Origin: CADDZP01 sp035948135
Lineage (GTDB): Bacteria > Actinomycetota > Acidimicrobiia > Acidimicrobiales > AC-14
NCBI GenBank assembly: GCA_035948135.1
Contig: DASZJL010000162.1
Location: 1 to 45,790, forward strand
Direction: 5' to 3'
Length of the DNA stretch: 45,790 nucleotides
Positions 31,221 to 43,400 of this stretch are shown here, piece by piece (position 1 is the first letter of the stretch; the number at the start of each line of letters is the position of its first letter). The position numbers were made by a program, and so were the translations under genes. The notes below the pieces were generated by a model. The model worked only from the letters and a program-made list of their open reading frames with translations. It was not told the DNA's origin and ran no database searches.

Positions 31221-32106
31221 GGGCTGCTCCTCGGAGGTCTCGGACGTGTTGCACCCGGTGGCGCCGGCACCAGCGCTCGAGCTCCTCCACCACCCGCAAC
31301 GGCGCCCGGGGTTCGAAGAACGTAGCCGTGCCGACCTGGACGGCGTCGGCTCCGGCCATCAGCAGCTCGACGGCGTCCTCGCCGGTGCGCACCCCGCCGA
31401 CGCCCACGATGGGCGCCTCGGGGAGCGCCTGGCGGCACTCGTAGACCGCCCGCACGGCCACCGGCCGGATGGCGGGGCCCGACAGCCCTCCCCCACCGGC
31501 CCCGAGGCGGGGTCTGCGCCGCTCGACGTCGATCGCCAGGCCCATCACCGTGTTGATCAGGGTGAGACCCTCGGCGCCCGCCCCTATCGCCGCCACCGCG
31601 ATCTCGGTCAGATCGGTGACGTTGGGGCTGAGCTTGGCCCAACGGGGGGCGCCGCAGGCAACGGTCGCCTCCACCACCTCGGCCGTCGCAGCCGGCGAGT
31701 GGGCGAACATGTCCCGCCGGGCCTCGATGTTCGGGCAGCTGAGGTTCACCTCGACGGCGGTCAGTCGCGGCGCGACCGCGGCGAGCATGGCGGCCGCCTT
31801 GGCGTACGCCTCGACGGTGAAGCCCCAGATGCTGGCCACGACTCGGGCGCCGCTTCGTTCGAGCGCCGGCAGGTCGTGCTCGATCCAGGCCTCGACGCCC
31901 GGGTTCTGTAGGCCGACGCTGTTCAGCATCCCCGCCGCAGTCTCGTGCAGCCGGGGCGCGGGGTTACCGGCCCACGGCTCGGCCGACAGCGACTTCACGA
32001 CGACGGCCCCGAGAGCCGAGAGGTCGACGTACCCCCCCACCTCGGTGCCGTGCCCCACCGTGCCCGACGCCGTCATCACCGGATTGGGGAGAGCAACCGT
32101 GCCCAC
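31213..32106 (-). CDS. pyrD: dihydroorotate dehydrogenase, class 1-like
   Basis: Oxidises dihydroorotate to orotate. Class 1 features: LPNPVMTASGTVGHG, SVGLQNPG, the catalytic Cys in VEVNLSCPN, and VGVGGVRTGEDAVELL. The catalytic Cys is typical of cytosolic class 1 enzymes. NAD-linked class 1B enzymes use a PyrK partner, but no pyrK is next to it. GTG at 32106 is the only standard start (297 residues). Family alignment suggests the protein may begin 6 codons earlier, at a GTA overlapping the carB TAG stop; this is undecided. Confidence 0.93.
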   Translation of the reverse strand: MGTVALPNPVMTASGTVGHGTEVGGYVDLSALGAVVVKSLSAEPWAGNPAPRLHETAAGMLNSVGLQNPGVEAWIEHDLPALERSGARVVASIWGFTVEAYAKAAAMLAAVAPRLTAVEVNLSCPNIEARRDMFAHSPAATAEVVEATVACGAPRWAKLSPNVTDLTEIAVAAIGAGAEGLTLINTVMGLAIDVERRRPRLGAGGGGLSGPAIRPVAVRAVYECRQALPEAPIVGVGGVRTGEDAVELLMAGADAVQVGTATFFEPRAPLRVVEELERWCRRHRVQHVRDLRGAAHA

Positions 32107-32120
32107 CTGCGCCGAGAGGT

Positions 32121-35404
<3,284 letters not shown>

Positions 35405-35405
<1 letters not shown>

Positions 35406-36490
35406 CAGGCGTTCTTGGCGATCAGGTCGGCGAACTCGGCGAACAGGTAGCGGGCGTCGTGGGGGCCGGGGCCGGCCTCGGGGTGGTACTGCACGCTGAA
35501 GGCGGGCATGTCGCGGCAGCGCAGGCCTTCGACGACGCCGTCGTTGAGATTGACGTGGGTGACGTCGGCGGCGGCGACCGAGCCCTCGGCGACGGCGTAG
35601 TTGTGGTTCTGGCTGGTGATCTCCACGCTTCCGGTGGCGATGCGTCGCACCGGGTGATTGCCACCGTGGTGGCCGAACTTCAACTTGTAGGTCGAGCCGC
35701 CGAGGGCCGTGGCGAGCAGCTGGTGGCCCAGGCAGATCCCGAACACGGGGACGTTGCCGAGCAGCCCGCGGATGGCGTCGACCGCGTCGGTGACGGCGGC
35801 TGGGTCGCCGGGGCCGTTTGACAGGAAGACGCCGTCGGGCGACCGCTCGAGCACGGCGTCGGCCGGCGTCGACGCGGGCACCACCTCGACGGTGGCGATC
35901 TCGCGCAGGAGGCGGAGGATGCTCGACTTGATGCCGAAGTCGTAGGCCACGACGCGGATGGGGCCGCCTTCCACGACGTAGGGCTCGGCCGTTGTCACCG
36001 TGGCGACGAGATCGATGCCGTCGGTGCCGGGCTCGTTCTGGGCGGCTTCTTTCAGGGCGCGCTCGTCCGCGTTGCCAAAGGCGCACGGCATCGAGCCCGC
36101 CTCGCGGATGTGGCGGGTGAGGCGCCGGGTGTCGACGCCCGAGATGCCGGGCACGCCGTGCTTGGTGAGCCAGCTTCCCAAGTCGTCGGCCGCCCGCCAG
36201 CTGCTCGGGCGGCGAGCCAGGTCGCGCACGACGACGCCCCGGCAGAACGGGCGCCTGCTTTCGTCGTCGGCGTCCGCCACGCCGTAGTTGCCGATGTGCG
36301 GATAGGTGAACGTGATGACCTGGCCGGCGTAGGAGGGATCGGTGATGACCTCCTGGTAGCCGGACAGGACGGTGTTGAACACGACCTCGCCGGTGGCGAT
36401 GCCACCCGGCGGCGCGGCGCCGATCGCCTCACCTTCGAAGGTCGTGCCATCGGCCAGCACGAGCAAAGCGTCCTCCCGCGTCACCCTCAT
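35405..36490 (-). CDS. carA: carbamoyl-phosphate synthase small subunit
   Basis: Glutamine amidotransferase subunit. 361 residues: the N-terminal CarA domain (LVLADGTTFEGEAIG, EVVFNTVLSGYQEVITDPSY) and a class I GATase domain with the nucleophile Cys in VFGICLGHQLLA and the His/Glu pair in YHPEAGPGPHD. ATG 36490 overlaps the pyrC stop as ATGA. Confidence 0.98.
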
Positions 36491-37776
36491 CGTTGGGCCT
36501 CGGCGTCGATCACGACCGGCTCGCCCCGCAGCAGCGTGTGGCGCACGCGGCCGGTCAGCTTGCGGCCCGCGTACGGCGTGTTGCGGCTGCGGCTGGCCAG
36601 GCGCTCGGGCTCGACCACCCACACGGCCTCGGTGTCGATCACCGTGAGGTTGGCGGGCGCCCCCTCGGCGATGGGCCCACCGTGCTGGCCCGCCAGGCCG
36701 GCGATGCGCGCTGGCTGCCACGACAGCAGGGCCAGTATCCGCTCGACCGGCATGGCCAGCTCGGTCAGCGCCAGCGCCAGCGCCGTCTCCAACCCGAGCA
36801 TCCCGGGCGGGGCCTCGTCGAACGGCAGCTCCTTGGCCTCCTGGGCGTGGGGGGCGTGGTCGGTGGCGATGGCGTCGATCGTGCCGTCCTCCAGCCCCGC
36901 CCGCACGGCCTCCACCTCAGCCGCGCTTCGCAGCGGCGGGTTCACCTTGAACACCGGGTCGTACGACGCCACGAGCTCGTCAGTGAGCGTGAAGTGGTGG
37001 GGCGCGGCCTCGGCCGTGACGGCCAGCCTGGCCGCCTTGGCGGCGCGCACCATGGCGATGGCCTGGGCCGTCGACAGGTGCAGGAAGTGCACCGGCGCCC
37101 CCGTGAGCTGGGCCAGGGCGACGTCGCGCGCCACCATCATCGACTCCGCCTCGGCGGGAATGCCGGGGATGCCCAGCCGGCTCGACCAGTCGCCTTCGTG
37201 CATGTGCCCGCCCTCGGCCAGTTCGTCGTCCTCGCAGTGTTGGGCGAGGAGGACGCCGAGCGCCGACGCGTACTCGAGGGCCCGCCGCATCAGGCGGGCG
37301 TCCTGTACGCCGGCACCGTCGTCGGTGAAGATGCGGACGCCGAGGGCCGCCATCTCACCCATGGGCGCCAGCTCCTCGCCCCGCCTGCCCTTGGTGATGG
37401 CGCCTGCCACCCGAACGTCGCAGCACGCGCCCGCGCCGAGGTCGAGGACCTCGCGCACCGTGGCTGCCGAGTCGATGGCCGGCTCGGTGTTGGGCATCGC
37501 CACCACTGCGGTGAACCCACCCAAGGCGGCGGCGCGCGACCCCGAGTCGACGGTCTCGGCCTCTTCCCGGCCCGGCTGGCGCAGGTGAGCGTGGAGGTCG
37601 ACGAGCCCGGGCGAGACGACGCAGCCGCCCGCGTCGAGGACGCGGGTCGACGAGGACGACGCTTCCACGCCCTCGCCCACGGCGGCGACGAGGCCGTCGG
37701 CCACCAATACGTCGGCCCGCCGGGTGCCGGTCGCGTCGACGACAGTGCCGCCGCGCAGGAGGACTTCAGCTGCCAA
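36487..37776 (-). CDS. pyrC: dihydroorotase, class I
   Basis: Third step of pyrimidine synthesis. 429 residues of amidohydrolase fold: zinc site GLVDLHAHLRQPG (His 62 and 64), AMPNTEPAID, the FTDDGAG region, HFLHLST, and ATDHAPHAQEAK with the catalytic Asp. TTG at 37776 overlaps the pyrB end by 11 bases. Confidence 0.97.
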   Translation of the reverse strand: MAAEVLLRGGTVVDATGTRRADVLVADGLVAAVGEGVEASSSSTRVLDAGGCVVSPGLVDLHAHLRQPGREEAETVDSGSRAAALGGFTAVVAMPNTEPAIDSAATVREVLDLGAGACCDVRVAGAITKGRRGEELAPMGEMAALGVRIFTDDGAGVQDARLMRRALEYASALGVLLAQHCEDDELAEGGHMHEGDWSSRLGIPGIPAEAESMMVARDVALAQLTGAPVHFLHLSTAQAIAMVRAAKAARLAVTAEAAPHHFTLTDELVASYDPVFKVNPPLRSAAEVEAVRAGLEDGTIDAIATDHAPHAQEAKELPFDEAPPGMLGLETALALALTELAMPVERILALLSWQPARIAGLAGQHGGPIAEGAPANLTVIDTEAVWVVEPERLASRSRNTPYAGRKLTGRVRHTLLRGEPVVIDAEAQR

Positions 37777-38689
37777 GGTCGCCCCCCGAACCGAGGATCA
37801 GGAACAGCACCGCCATGCGAACGGCGACCCCGTTGGCGACCTGACGAGTGATCACGGCGCCGGGCATATCGGCGACCTCGGCCGCGATCTCGACGCCCCG
37901 GTTCATGGGCCCCGGATGCATCACGAGCGTGTCGTCCGCGAGGAGGCGCGCCCGGTCGCGCGTGAGGCCGTACAGGGCCGTGTACTCGCGCAGGGACGGC
38001 AGGAGCGCCTCGGTCTGACGCTCCCGCTGCATCCTGAGGAGGTAGACGACGTCGGCCTTGGGGAGGACGCCGTCGAGATCGGTGCTGACGGCGACCGGCC
38101 AGCCGGCCAGGCTGGGCGGCAACAACGTCGGCGGTGCCACCAGCGTGACCTCGGCCCCGAGCATCGAGAAGGCCAGAACGTTCGAGCGGGCGACCCGCGA
38201 GTGCTTGACGTCGCCGACGATGGCGATGCGCAGACCGGCCAGAGAGCCCCTCCGCTCGCGGATCGTGTAGCAGTCGAGGAGGGCCTGAGTGGGGTGCTCG
38301 TGCCACCCGTCGCCGGCGTTGATAACGGCGGCGTCAGTCCACCGGGCCACCTGCCACGGGACCCCCGCGGAGCCGTGACGCACGACGATGGCGTCCACGC
38401 CCATCGCCGCGATCGTCGCCACCGTGTCCCGCAGCGACTCTCCCTTGTTCACCGACGAGGACGACACGGAGAAGTTCATGGTGTCGGCGGTGAGGCGCTT
38501 GGCCGCGGTCTCGAACGACAAGCGGGTGCGGGTCGAGTCCTCGTAGAAGAGCGAAACGACGGTCTTCCCGCGTAGGGCCGGCACCCTCGGGATGGCGCGC
38601 TCGCTGACCTCGACGAACGACTCGGTGAGCTTCATCACCTCTTCGATGCCGTCGACGCCCAGATCTGCGGCCGACAGGAGATGCCTCAT
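37766..38689 (-). CDS. pyrB: aspartate carbamoyltransferase catalytic subunit
   Basis: Carbamoylates aspartate. 307 residues with the carbamoyl-phosphate loop FYEDSTRTRLSFE, the SSSVNKGESLRDT loop with catalytic Ser/Lys, HPTQALLD and HPGPMNRGVEI. No pyrI regulatory subunit is present, as usual in this group. ATG 38689 overlaps the pyrR stop as ATGA. Confidence 0.98.
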   Translation of the reverse strand: MRHLLSAADLGVDGIEEVMKLTESFVEVSERAIPRVPALRGKTVVSLFYEDSTRTRLSFETAAKRLTADTMNFSVSSSSVNKGESLRDTVATIAAMGVDAIVVRHGSAGVPWQVARWTDAAVINAGDGWHEHPTQALLDCYTIRERRGSLAGLRIAIVGDVKHSRVARSNVLAFSMLGAEVTLVAPPTLLPPSLAGWPVAVSTDLDGVLPKADVVYLLRMQRERQTEALLPSLREYTALYGLTRDRARLLADDTLVMHPGPMNRGVEIAAEVADMPGAVITRQVANGVAVRMAVLFLILGSGGDLGS

Positions 38690-39186
38690 CTCTGCATCGC
38701 CCCCACGTCGACGCCCTCGTCGGTGACGTCGACCATCTCGTCGCGGCGCGTCGGGAGGTTCTTGCCCACGTAGTCAGGGCGGATCGGGAGCTCGCGGTGG
38801 CCGCGGTCGATCATCACCGCGAGCTGTATCGAGCGGGGGCGGCCGTAGTCGTTCAGGGCGTCCAGGGCGGCCCGCACGGTGCGGCCCGTGAAGAGCACGT
38901 CGTCGACCAGAATCACGGCCCGGCCGGTCAGGTCGAAGGGGATGTCGGTGACGGCCTCGGGAAGGACGGGGCGGAGACCGATGTCGTCCCGGTAGAAGGC
39001 CACGTCGACCGTGCCGATGGGCACGTCGACGCCTTCGATCTGGCGCAGCGTCTCGGCCAGCCGGTTCGCGAGCGGGACGCCGCCGGTCTGCAGGCCCACC
39101 AGGACCACGTCGTCGAGGCCCTGGTTGTGCTCGACGATCTCGTGGGCGATGCGGGTGATCGCCCGGCGGAGGTCCTCGGCGTCCAT
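38686..39186 (-). CDS. pyrR: pyr operon attenuation regulator / uracil phosphoribosyltransferase
   Basis: UMP-sensing RNA-binding regulator with uracil phosphoribosyltransferase fold. 166 residues from ATG 39186 (MDAEDLRRAITRIAHEI), with LVGLQTGGVPLA, the PRPP motif VILVDDVLFTGRT and RSIQLAVMIDRGHRELPI. The longer frame to 39252 is rejected because it would read through the leader terminator. It heads the operon it presumably controls. Confidence 0.96.
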   Translation of the reverse strand: MDAEDLRRAITRIAHEIVEHNQGLDDVVLVGLQTGGVPLANRLAETLRQIEGVDVPIGTVDVAFYRDDIGLRPVLPEAVTDIPFDLTGRAVILVDDVLFTGRTVRAALDALNDYGRPRSIQLAVMIDRGHRELPIRPDYVGKNLPTRRDEMVDVTDEGVDVGAMQR

Positions 39187-39201
39187 GACCCGGGACCGGG
39201 C

Positions 39202-39227
39202 AACAAAAACGCCCCCGTGCGGGGGCG
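39202..39227 (-). terminator. intrinsic terminator (attenuator) in the pyr leader
   Basis: On the minus strand CGCCCCC-GCAC-GGGGGCG, a 7-bp all-GC stem with a 4-base loop (39210-39227), is followed directly by TTTTTGTTG. It lies 16 bases before the pyrR ATG, so termination here would silence the whole operon. Confidence 0.88.
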
Positions 39228-39272
39228 CTGCCGCTCGTTCGCGCTCTGCCAAGCCTGGCCTCTCTGCTCCGT

Positions 39273-39292
39273 GCCGGCCTCACAGGACCGGC
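39273..39292 (-). promoter_or_regulatory. PyrR-binding loop (anti-antiterminator) in the pyr leader
   Basis: On the minus strand the leader reads GCCGG-TCCTGTGAG-GCCGGC, a stem-loop whose core GGTCCTGTGAGGCC matches the Bacillus PyrR-binding consensus ARUCCNGNGAGGYU at 12 of 14 positions. It lies 45 bases upstream of the terminator stem. Binding of PyrR-UMP here would favour termination. Confidence 0.75.
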
Positions 39293-39308
39293 GTTAACGG
39301 TCTTCGTC

Positions 39309-39314
39309 AGACTA
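39309..39314 (-). promoter_or_regulatory. candidate -10 box of the pyr operon
   Basis: TAGTCT on the minus strand, 17 bases upstream of the PyrR-binding loop, would give a leader of roughly 115 bases. No strong -35 element. Confidence 0.35.
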
Positions 39315-39347
39315 GCGCCGGCCGCGGGCGAACCCAGGGAACCCGCG

Positions 39348-39788
39348 TCAGGCGGGCCGCACCTCCTCGGCGATGCGTCCGAGCATGCCGTTGACGAACC
39401 GGCCCGACTCCTCGGTGGAGTAGCGCCGGGCCAGCTCCACGGCTTCGGAGATCACGGCGGCGGTCGGCACGTCGGGGCGCTGGAGCAGCTCATAGACACC
39501 GACCCTCAGCAGGTTTCGGTCGACGACCGGCATGCGCTCCAGCGTCCAGTCCTTGGCGAAGCGCCGGATCAGCTCGTCGATCTCGAGCTGGTGCTCGCCG
39601 ACGCCCGCCACCAAGTCGGCCGCGAAAGGGTCGGGGTCGATCGGAAACTCGGCGAGCACCGCCGCGGGGGCGGCGTCCTTCGTGTCGGCCTCGTAGAGCA
39701 ACGACAGCGCCAACTCGCGCGCCTGACGCCTGGTCCCGAGGAGGGGTTCGCCCTCGTCGGAAGCGTCAGACTCGCGTGAGGTACTCAC
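39348..39788 (-). CDS. nusB: transcription antitermination protein NusB
   Basis: All-helical partner of NusE (S10) in rRNA antitermination. 146 residues with GTRRQARELALSLLYEAD, VVDRNLLRVGVYELL, AVISEAVELARRYSTEESGRFVNGML. No standard start lies at the expected boundary; the nearest is GTG 39788 inside the efp end (23-base overlap), giving an acidic tail MSTSRESDASDEGEP. It follows efp, a common pairing. Confidence 0.95.
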   Translation of the reverse strand: MSTSRESDASDEGEPLLGTRRQARELALSLLYEADTKDAAPAAVLAEFPIDPDPFAADLVAGVGEHQLEIDELIRRFAKDWTLERMPVVDRNLLRVGVYELLQRPDVPTAAVISEAVELARRYSTEESGRFVNGMLGRIAEEVRPA

Positions 39789-40329
39789 CCGTACGGGTGT
39801 CGACCTTGATCCGGTCGCCCGGATTGACGAACAGCGGCACCTGCACGGTGATCCCTGTCTCCAGCGTGGCCGGCTTCCGGGCGCCCGCCACGCGGTCGCC
39901 CTGGATGCCGGGCTCGGTCTCGGTGATGGAGAGCTCGACGGAGGCCGGCAGATCGACACCCACGATCTCGTTCCGGTACATCTGCAGGACGGCGGAGTCC
40001 CCCTCCTTGAGATACTTCGTGGCGTCACCCAGCGCTGCGTCGTCGACGTGCAGCTGGTCGTAGGTGGTGTTGTCCATGAACACGTACTGCTGGCCGTCGC
40101 GGTAGAGGTACTGCATTTCCCGCTTGTCGATGATCGCCTGTTCGAGCTTCTCGTCGGCGCGGTAGGTGCGGTCGAGCACCGCTCCGGTGCGCACGTTCTT
40201 GAGCTTCGTGCGCACGAATGCCCCGCCCTTGCCCGGCTTGACGTGCTGGAACTCGACGACGGTGACCAAGCCCTCGGGAAGGTCGAGGGCCATCCCATTC
40301 TTGAGGTCGTTGGTCGACACTTGAGCCAT
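39766..40329 (-). CDS. efp: translation elongation factor P
   Basis: Relieves ribosome stalling at polyproline. 187 residues, three beta-barrel domains. VSTNDLKNGMALDL opens it, and the tip loop HVKPGKGGAFVR carries the lysine (K about 34) that enters the peptidyl-transferase centre. The C-terminal signature DTRTGEYLTRV is present. ATG 40329 overlaps the upstream stop as TGATG. No lysine-modifying epmA/epmB nearby. Confidence 0.97.
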   Translation of the reverse strand: MAQVSTNDLKNGMALDLPEGLVTVVEFQHVKPGKGGAFVRTKLKNVRTGAVLDRTYRADEKLEQAIIDKREMQYLYRDGQQYVFMDNTTYDQLHVDDAALGDATKYLKEGDSAVLQMYRNEIVGVDLPASVELSITETEPGIQGDRVAGARKPATLETGITVQVPLFVNPGDRIKVDTRTGEYLTRV

Positions 40330-41426
40330 CAGACAACTAGATCCTTGGGTGCGTTGGTGAGCACGATGCAGCCGTCATCGGTCACCACGACGGTGTCCTC
40401 GATGCGCACTCCTCCGTGCTCGGCAAGATACACACCCGGCTCGACCGTGACGACGTGCCCGGTCGCCAAGACGTCCTCGGAGGTGGACGCCACGCGCGGC
40501 GCTTCGTGGATATCCAGGCCCACGCCGTGGCCCGTGCCGTGGATGAAGGCGTCGCCCCAGCCGGCATCGGCGATGACCGCCCGGCAGGTCTGGTCGACAT
40601 CGCGGCCCCGTGCCCCGGCCTTGACGGCCGCCACACCCTCGCGCTGGCTCTCTTTCACCACGGCAACCATGCGCAGGGCGGTGTCGTCGGCCGGCTCGCC
40701 GACACACAGGGTTCGTGTCATGTCCGAGCAGTAGCCGTCGACGCGGGCGCCGAAGTCGATGACCACCAGCTCGCCGGGCTCCACCCGCCGCTCGGTGGGG
40801 CGGGCGTGGGGCTTGGCGCCGTTGGGGCCGGAGGCGACGATCGTTTCGAACGACGAGCCGTCGGCGCCGAGGCGGCGCATCTCGTAGTCGAGGCCCAACG
40901 CCACCTCGCGCTCGGTGACCCCTTGGCCGAGCAGGGGCAGGACCGCGGCCAGTGCCTCGTCGGCGATGCGGGCCGCCTCCGCCATGCGCTCGATCTCGCC
41001 CGCGTCCTTCACGCGGCGCAGGTCCTCGATCAGCCCCTCGGTGGCGACGAGCTCGGCCGACCCAAAGACGTTCGACGCCAGCCGCCGCTGCTGCGCCCAC
41101 GTCACGGAGTCGGCCTCGAGCCCGAGGCGACCAATCCCTCGCGCGGCCGCGGCCAGAACGTCGTGCTGGCCGGCGAGCGTGGGCTGCACTTCGACCCGGG
41201 CGTTGACGCCGGCGGCCGCCAGCTGCTCGGCCGCTTGGTCTCGGTAGCGCCCGTCGGTGGTCAGAACCGACTCGTCCGGCAGCAACAAGAGCAGTCCGGC
41301 CGAGCCCGTGAACCCGGTGAGGTAGCGAACGTTCACCAGGTTGGTGACGAGGAGGGCGTCGCAGCCGGCGTCCGCCAATGAGGGCCAGAGCCGGCCGAGA
41401 CGGGCGGCGACGTCAGACTGTTTCAT
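40329..41426 (-). CDS. Xaa-Pro aminopeptidase (M24B family)
   Basis: A pita-bread metallopeptidase of 365 residues. The N-terminal creatinase-like domain (LLVTNLVNVRYLTGFTGSAG) is followed by the dinuclear-metal site: VIDFGARVDGYCSDMTRT (two Asp), GTGHGVGLDIHE (His), VTVEPGVYL (Glu) and GVRIEDTVVV (Glu). It is the usual neighbour of efp and aroQ. ATG 41426 overlaps the aroQ stop as ATGA. Cytoplasmic; no signal peptide. Confidence 0.95.
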   Translation of the reverse strand: MKQSDVAARLGRLWPSLADAGCDALLVTNLVNVRYLTGFTGSAGLLLLLPDESVLTTDGRYRDQAAEQLAAAGVNARVEVQPTLAGQHDVLAAAARGIGRLGLEADSVTWAQQRRLASNVFGSAELVATEGLIEDLRRVKDAGEIERMAEAARIADEALAAVLPLLGQGVTEREVALGLDYEMRRLGADGSSFETIVASGPNGAKPHARPTERRVEPGELVVIDFGARVDGYCSDMTRTLCVGEPADDTALRMVAVVKESQREGVAAVKAGARGRDVDQTCRAVIADAGWGDAFIHGTGHGVGLDIHEAPRVASTSEDVLATGHVVTVEPGVYLAEHGGVRIEDTVVVTDDGCIVLTNAPKDLVV

Positions 41427-41869
41427 TGCGACCCCAGAAGTCGGGCGACGGCGTCGACGGCCAGGACGTAGCCGTGGCCGCCGAGGCCGGCGATCAGCCC
41501 GTCGGAGACGGGCGCCACCACCGACGTGTGGCGCCACGACTCACGGGCGTTGGGATTGGAGAGATGGAGCTCGACGACCGGGCCGTCGAAGGTGGCAAGG
41601 GCGTCGCTCAGCGACCAGGCGTAATGGGTGAGCGCGGCAGCGTTGACCACGATCGCCGCGCACCGGCCGCGGGCGCGCTGGACCGCTTCGACGAGGTCGG
41701 CTTCGGCGTTGCTCTGCACGTGCTCGAGGTCGAGGCCGTTGCGCTCCGCCTCTTTGCGGGCCGCGGCCACGTGCTCGGCGAGCGTCGCGGTCCCGTAGAT
41801 CTCCGGCTCCCGCTCGCCCAACAGGTTGAGGTTGGGGCCCGACAGCAGCAGCACGATCGGTCGTGTCAC
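41423..41869 (-). CDS. aroQ: 3-dehydroquinate dehydratase, type II
   Basis: Third step of the shikimate pathway. 148 residues with GPNLNLLGEREPEIYG (catalytic Arg and Tyr), QSNAEADLVEAVQRA, NAAALTHYAWSL and HLSNPNARESWRH, where the catalytic His of HLSN is kept. Homologues usually have His where this protein has the second Asn (NAR). GTG 41869 overlaps the aroB stop as GTGA. Confidence 0.96.
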   Translation of the reverse strand: MTRPIVLLLSGPNLNLLGEREPEIYGTATLAEHVAAARKEAERNGLDLEHVQSNAEADLVEAVQRARGRCAAIVVNAAALTHYAWSLSDALATFDGPVVELHLSNPNARESWRHTSVVAPVSDGLIAGLGGHGYVLAVDAVARLLGSQ

Positions 41870-42870
41870 GCGCTCATCTCCTTCAGCGCCGCTTCCACAT
41901 CGGCGACGGCGACGCCGGCCAGCGGTTCAACGCCGCGGGGACCGTCCAATACGAACGTCATGCCTCGCACCGCCTTCTTGTCGCGGGCCATCAGCTCGAC
42001 GAGCTGCGCGGTGTCGGCGCCGGGCGGCAGGCTCATCGGCAGGTCGTAGCCGGCGACCACACGGCGGTGCTCTTCGACTCGCTCGTGGTTGATGCGGCCC
42101 AGGCGCTCGGCCAGGACGGCGGCGAACACCAGCCCGATGGCCACGGCCTCGCCATGGCGCAGGTCGTAGTGGCCGGCCGTCTCCAGGGCGTGGCCCAGGG
42201 TGTGGCCGTAGTTGAGGATTGCCCGGCGCCCGCCCTCCCGCTCGTCGCCCGCCACGACGTCAGCCTTGATGGCGACGCACTTGGCCACCCGCTCGTCGAG
42301 GTTGCAGTCGGCCAGGGCCTCGCCGCCGAGGAAGTGGTACTTGGCCATCTCCCCAAGGCCGCTCCGGTACTCGCGGGGCGGCAGCGTCTCCAGCACTTCG
42401 GTATCGCACAGGACGGCGGCCGGCTGCCAGAACGCGCCGACCAGGTTCTTGCCTTCGGGCAGATTCACGCCGGTCTTGCCGCCGATGGCGGCGTCGACCT
42501 GGCCGAGGAGCGTCGTGGGCACCGCCACCCACGGCACGCCCCGGTGGTATACGGCGGCCGCGAACCCGGCGGTGTCGGTGACAACGCCGCCCCCGACGGC
42601 GACGACGACGTCGCCGCGAGTCAGGCCCCATCCCGAGAACTGCCGGCACAGATCCTCGACCGTCTCCAGATCCTTGGCCGTCTCGCCGTCGCCCATCAGG
42701 AACGTGCGCTGCTCGACGCCGGCGTCGACCGCCACGCCGACGGCCTCCTGCGTGACGACGGCGGCGCGGGCCGCGCCGACCGGCAGCACGTCGAGCAGGC
42801 GGTGGCGGGCGCCGCGGCCGACGAGCACGTCGTAGGAACGGTCCCCGAGAGCGACAGGAACGGTGATCAC
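41866..42870 (-). CDS. aroB: 3-dehydroquinate synthase
   Basis: Second shikimate-pathway step, NAD and metal dependent. 334 residues from GTG 42870. AVGGGVVTDTAGFAAAVYHRG, TTLLGQVDAAIGGKTGVN and the metal-binding NYGHTLGHALE and LRHGEAVAIG are seen. GTGA overlap with aroK. The longer frame to 43272 is aroK out of frame. Confidence 0.97.
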   Translation of the reverse strand: MITVPVALGDRSYDVLVGRGARHRLLDVLPVGAARAAVVTQEAVGVAVDAGVEQRTFLMGDGETAKDLETVEDLCRQFSGWGLTRGDVVVAVGGGVVTDTAGFAAAVYHRGVPWVAVPTTLLGQVDAAIGGKTGVNLPEGKNLVGAFWQPAAVLCDTEVLETLPPREYRSGLGEMAKYHFLGGEALADCNLDERVAKCVAIKADVVAGDEREGGRRAILNYGHTLGHALETAGHYDLRHGEAVAIGLVFAAVLAERLGRINHERVEEHRRVVAGYDLPMSLPPGADTAQLVELMARDKKAVRGMTFVLDGPRGVEPLAGVAVADVEAALKEMSA

Positions 42871-43400
42871 GGCAGGGCCGCCACCACGCGGTCGACCACG
42901 TCGTCGAGGGTCAGCCCGTCGACGTCGACAACGACGTCGGCCACCTCGCTGTACATCGGCGCCCGGACTTTCGACAGCCGGGCCAGCTCCTCGGCGGGGT
43001 CCTTGCCGACGAGCAGCGGGCGGTCGGACCCGCCGCCGACACGAGACGCCAACGTGGCGTCGGTGGCACGCAGCCAGACGACCCGCTCCTGGCCCCGAAG
43101 GATGTCGCGGTTGTGGGACTCGGTCACGGCTCCCCCACCGATGGCCAGAACCGACGCGTGGGGGTTGGCGACGAATGACGTCAGGACCTTGGCCTCGAGG
43201 TCGCGGAACGCGGACTCGCCGCGCGTTTCGAAGATTCTGGCGATCGAGAGCCCCTCTTCGTCCTCGATCCACGCGTCGACGTCGAAGAAGGGCAGGTCGA
43301 GCTTCTCGGCCAGGCGCTTGCCCGCCGAGCTCTTGCCCGCACCCATCATCCCCACCAGCAGGATGTGCTCGGAACTACCCGAGGTGCGCGAGGTAGCCAT
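42867..43400 (-). CDS. aroK: shikimate kinase
   Basis: Phosphorylates shikimate. 177 residues: P-loop LLVGMMGAGKSSAGKRLA, DVDAWIEDEEG, the shikimate-binding FRDLEAKVL, and AIGGGAVT. ATG 43400 overlaps the aroC end by 26 bases; no closer start exists. Confidence 0.96.
   Translation of the reverse strand: MATSRTSGSSEHILLVGMMGAGKSSAGKRLAEKLDLPFFDVDAWIEDEEGLSIARIFETRGESAFRDLEAKVLTSFVANPHASVLAIGGGAVTESHNRDILRGQERVVWLRATDATLASRVGGGSDRPLLVGKDPAEELARLSKVRAPMYSEVADVVVDVDGLTLDDVVDRVVAALP

Noticed and set aside
35406..36086. N-terminal extension of carB to 1321 codons
   Set aside because: The extra part is carA read in another frame; the true CarB start MPKRTDIHS is at 35405.
39187..39252. 22-residue N-terminal extension of pyrR
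   Set aside because: It crosses the leader terminator and U tract and does not resemble PyrR; ATG 39186 gives the family start.
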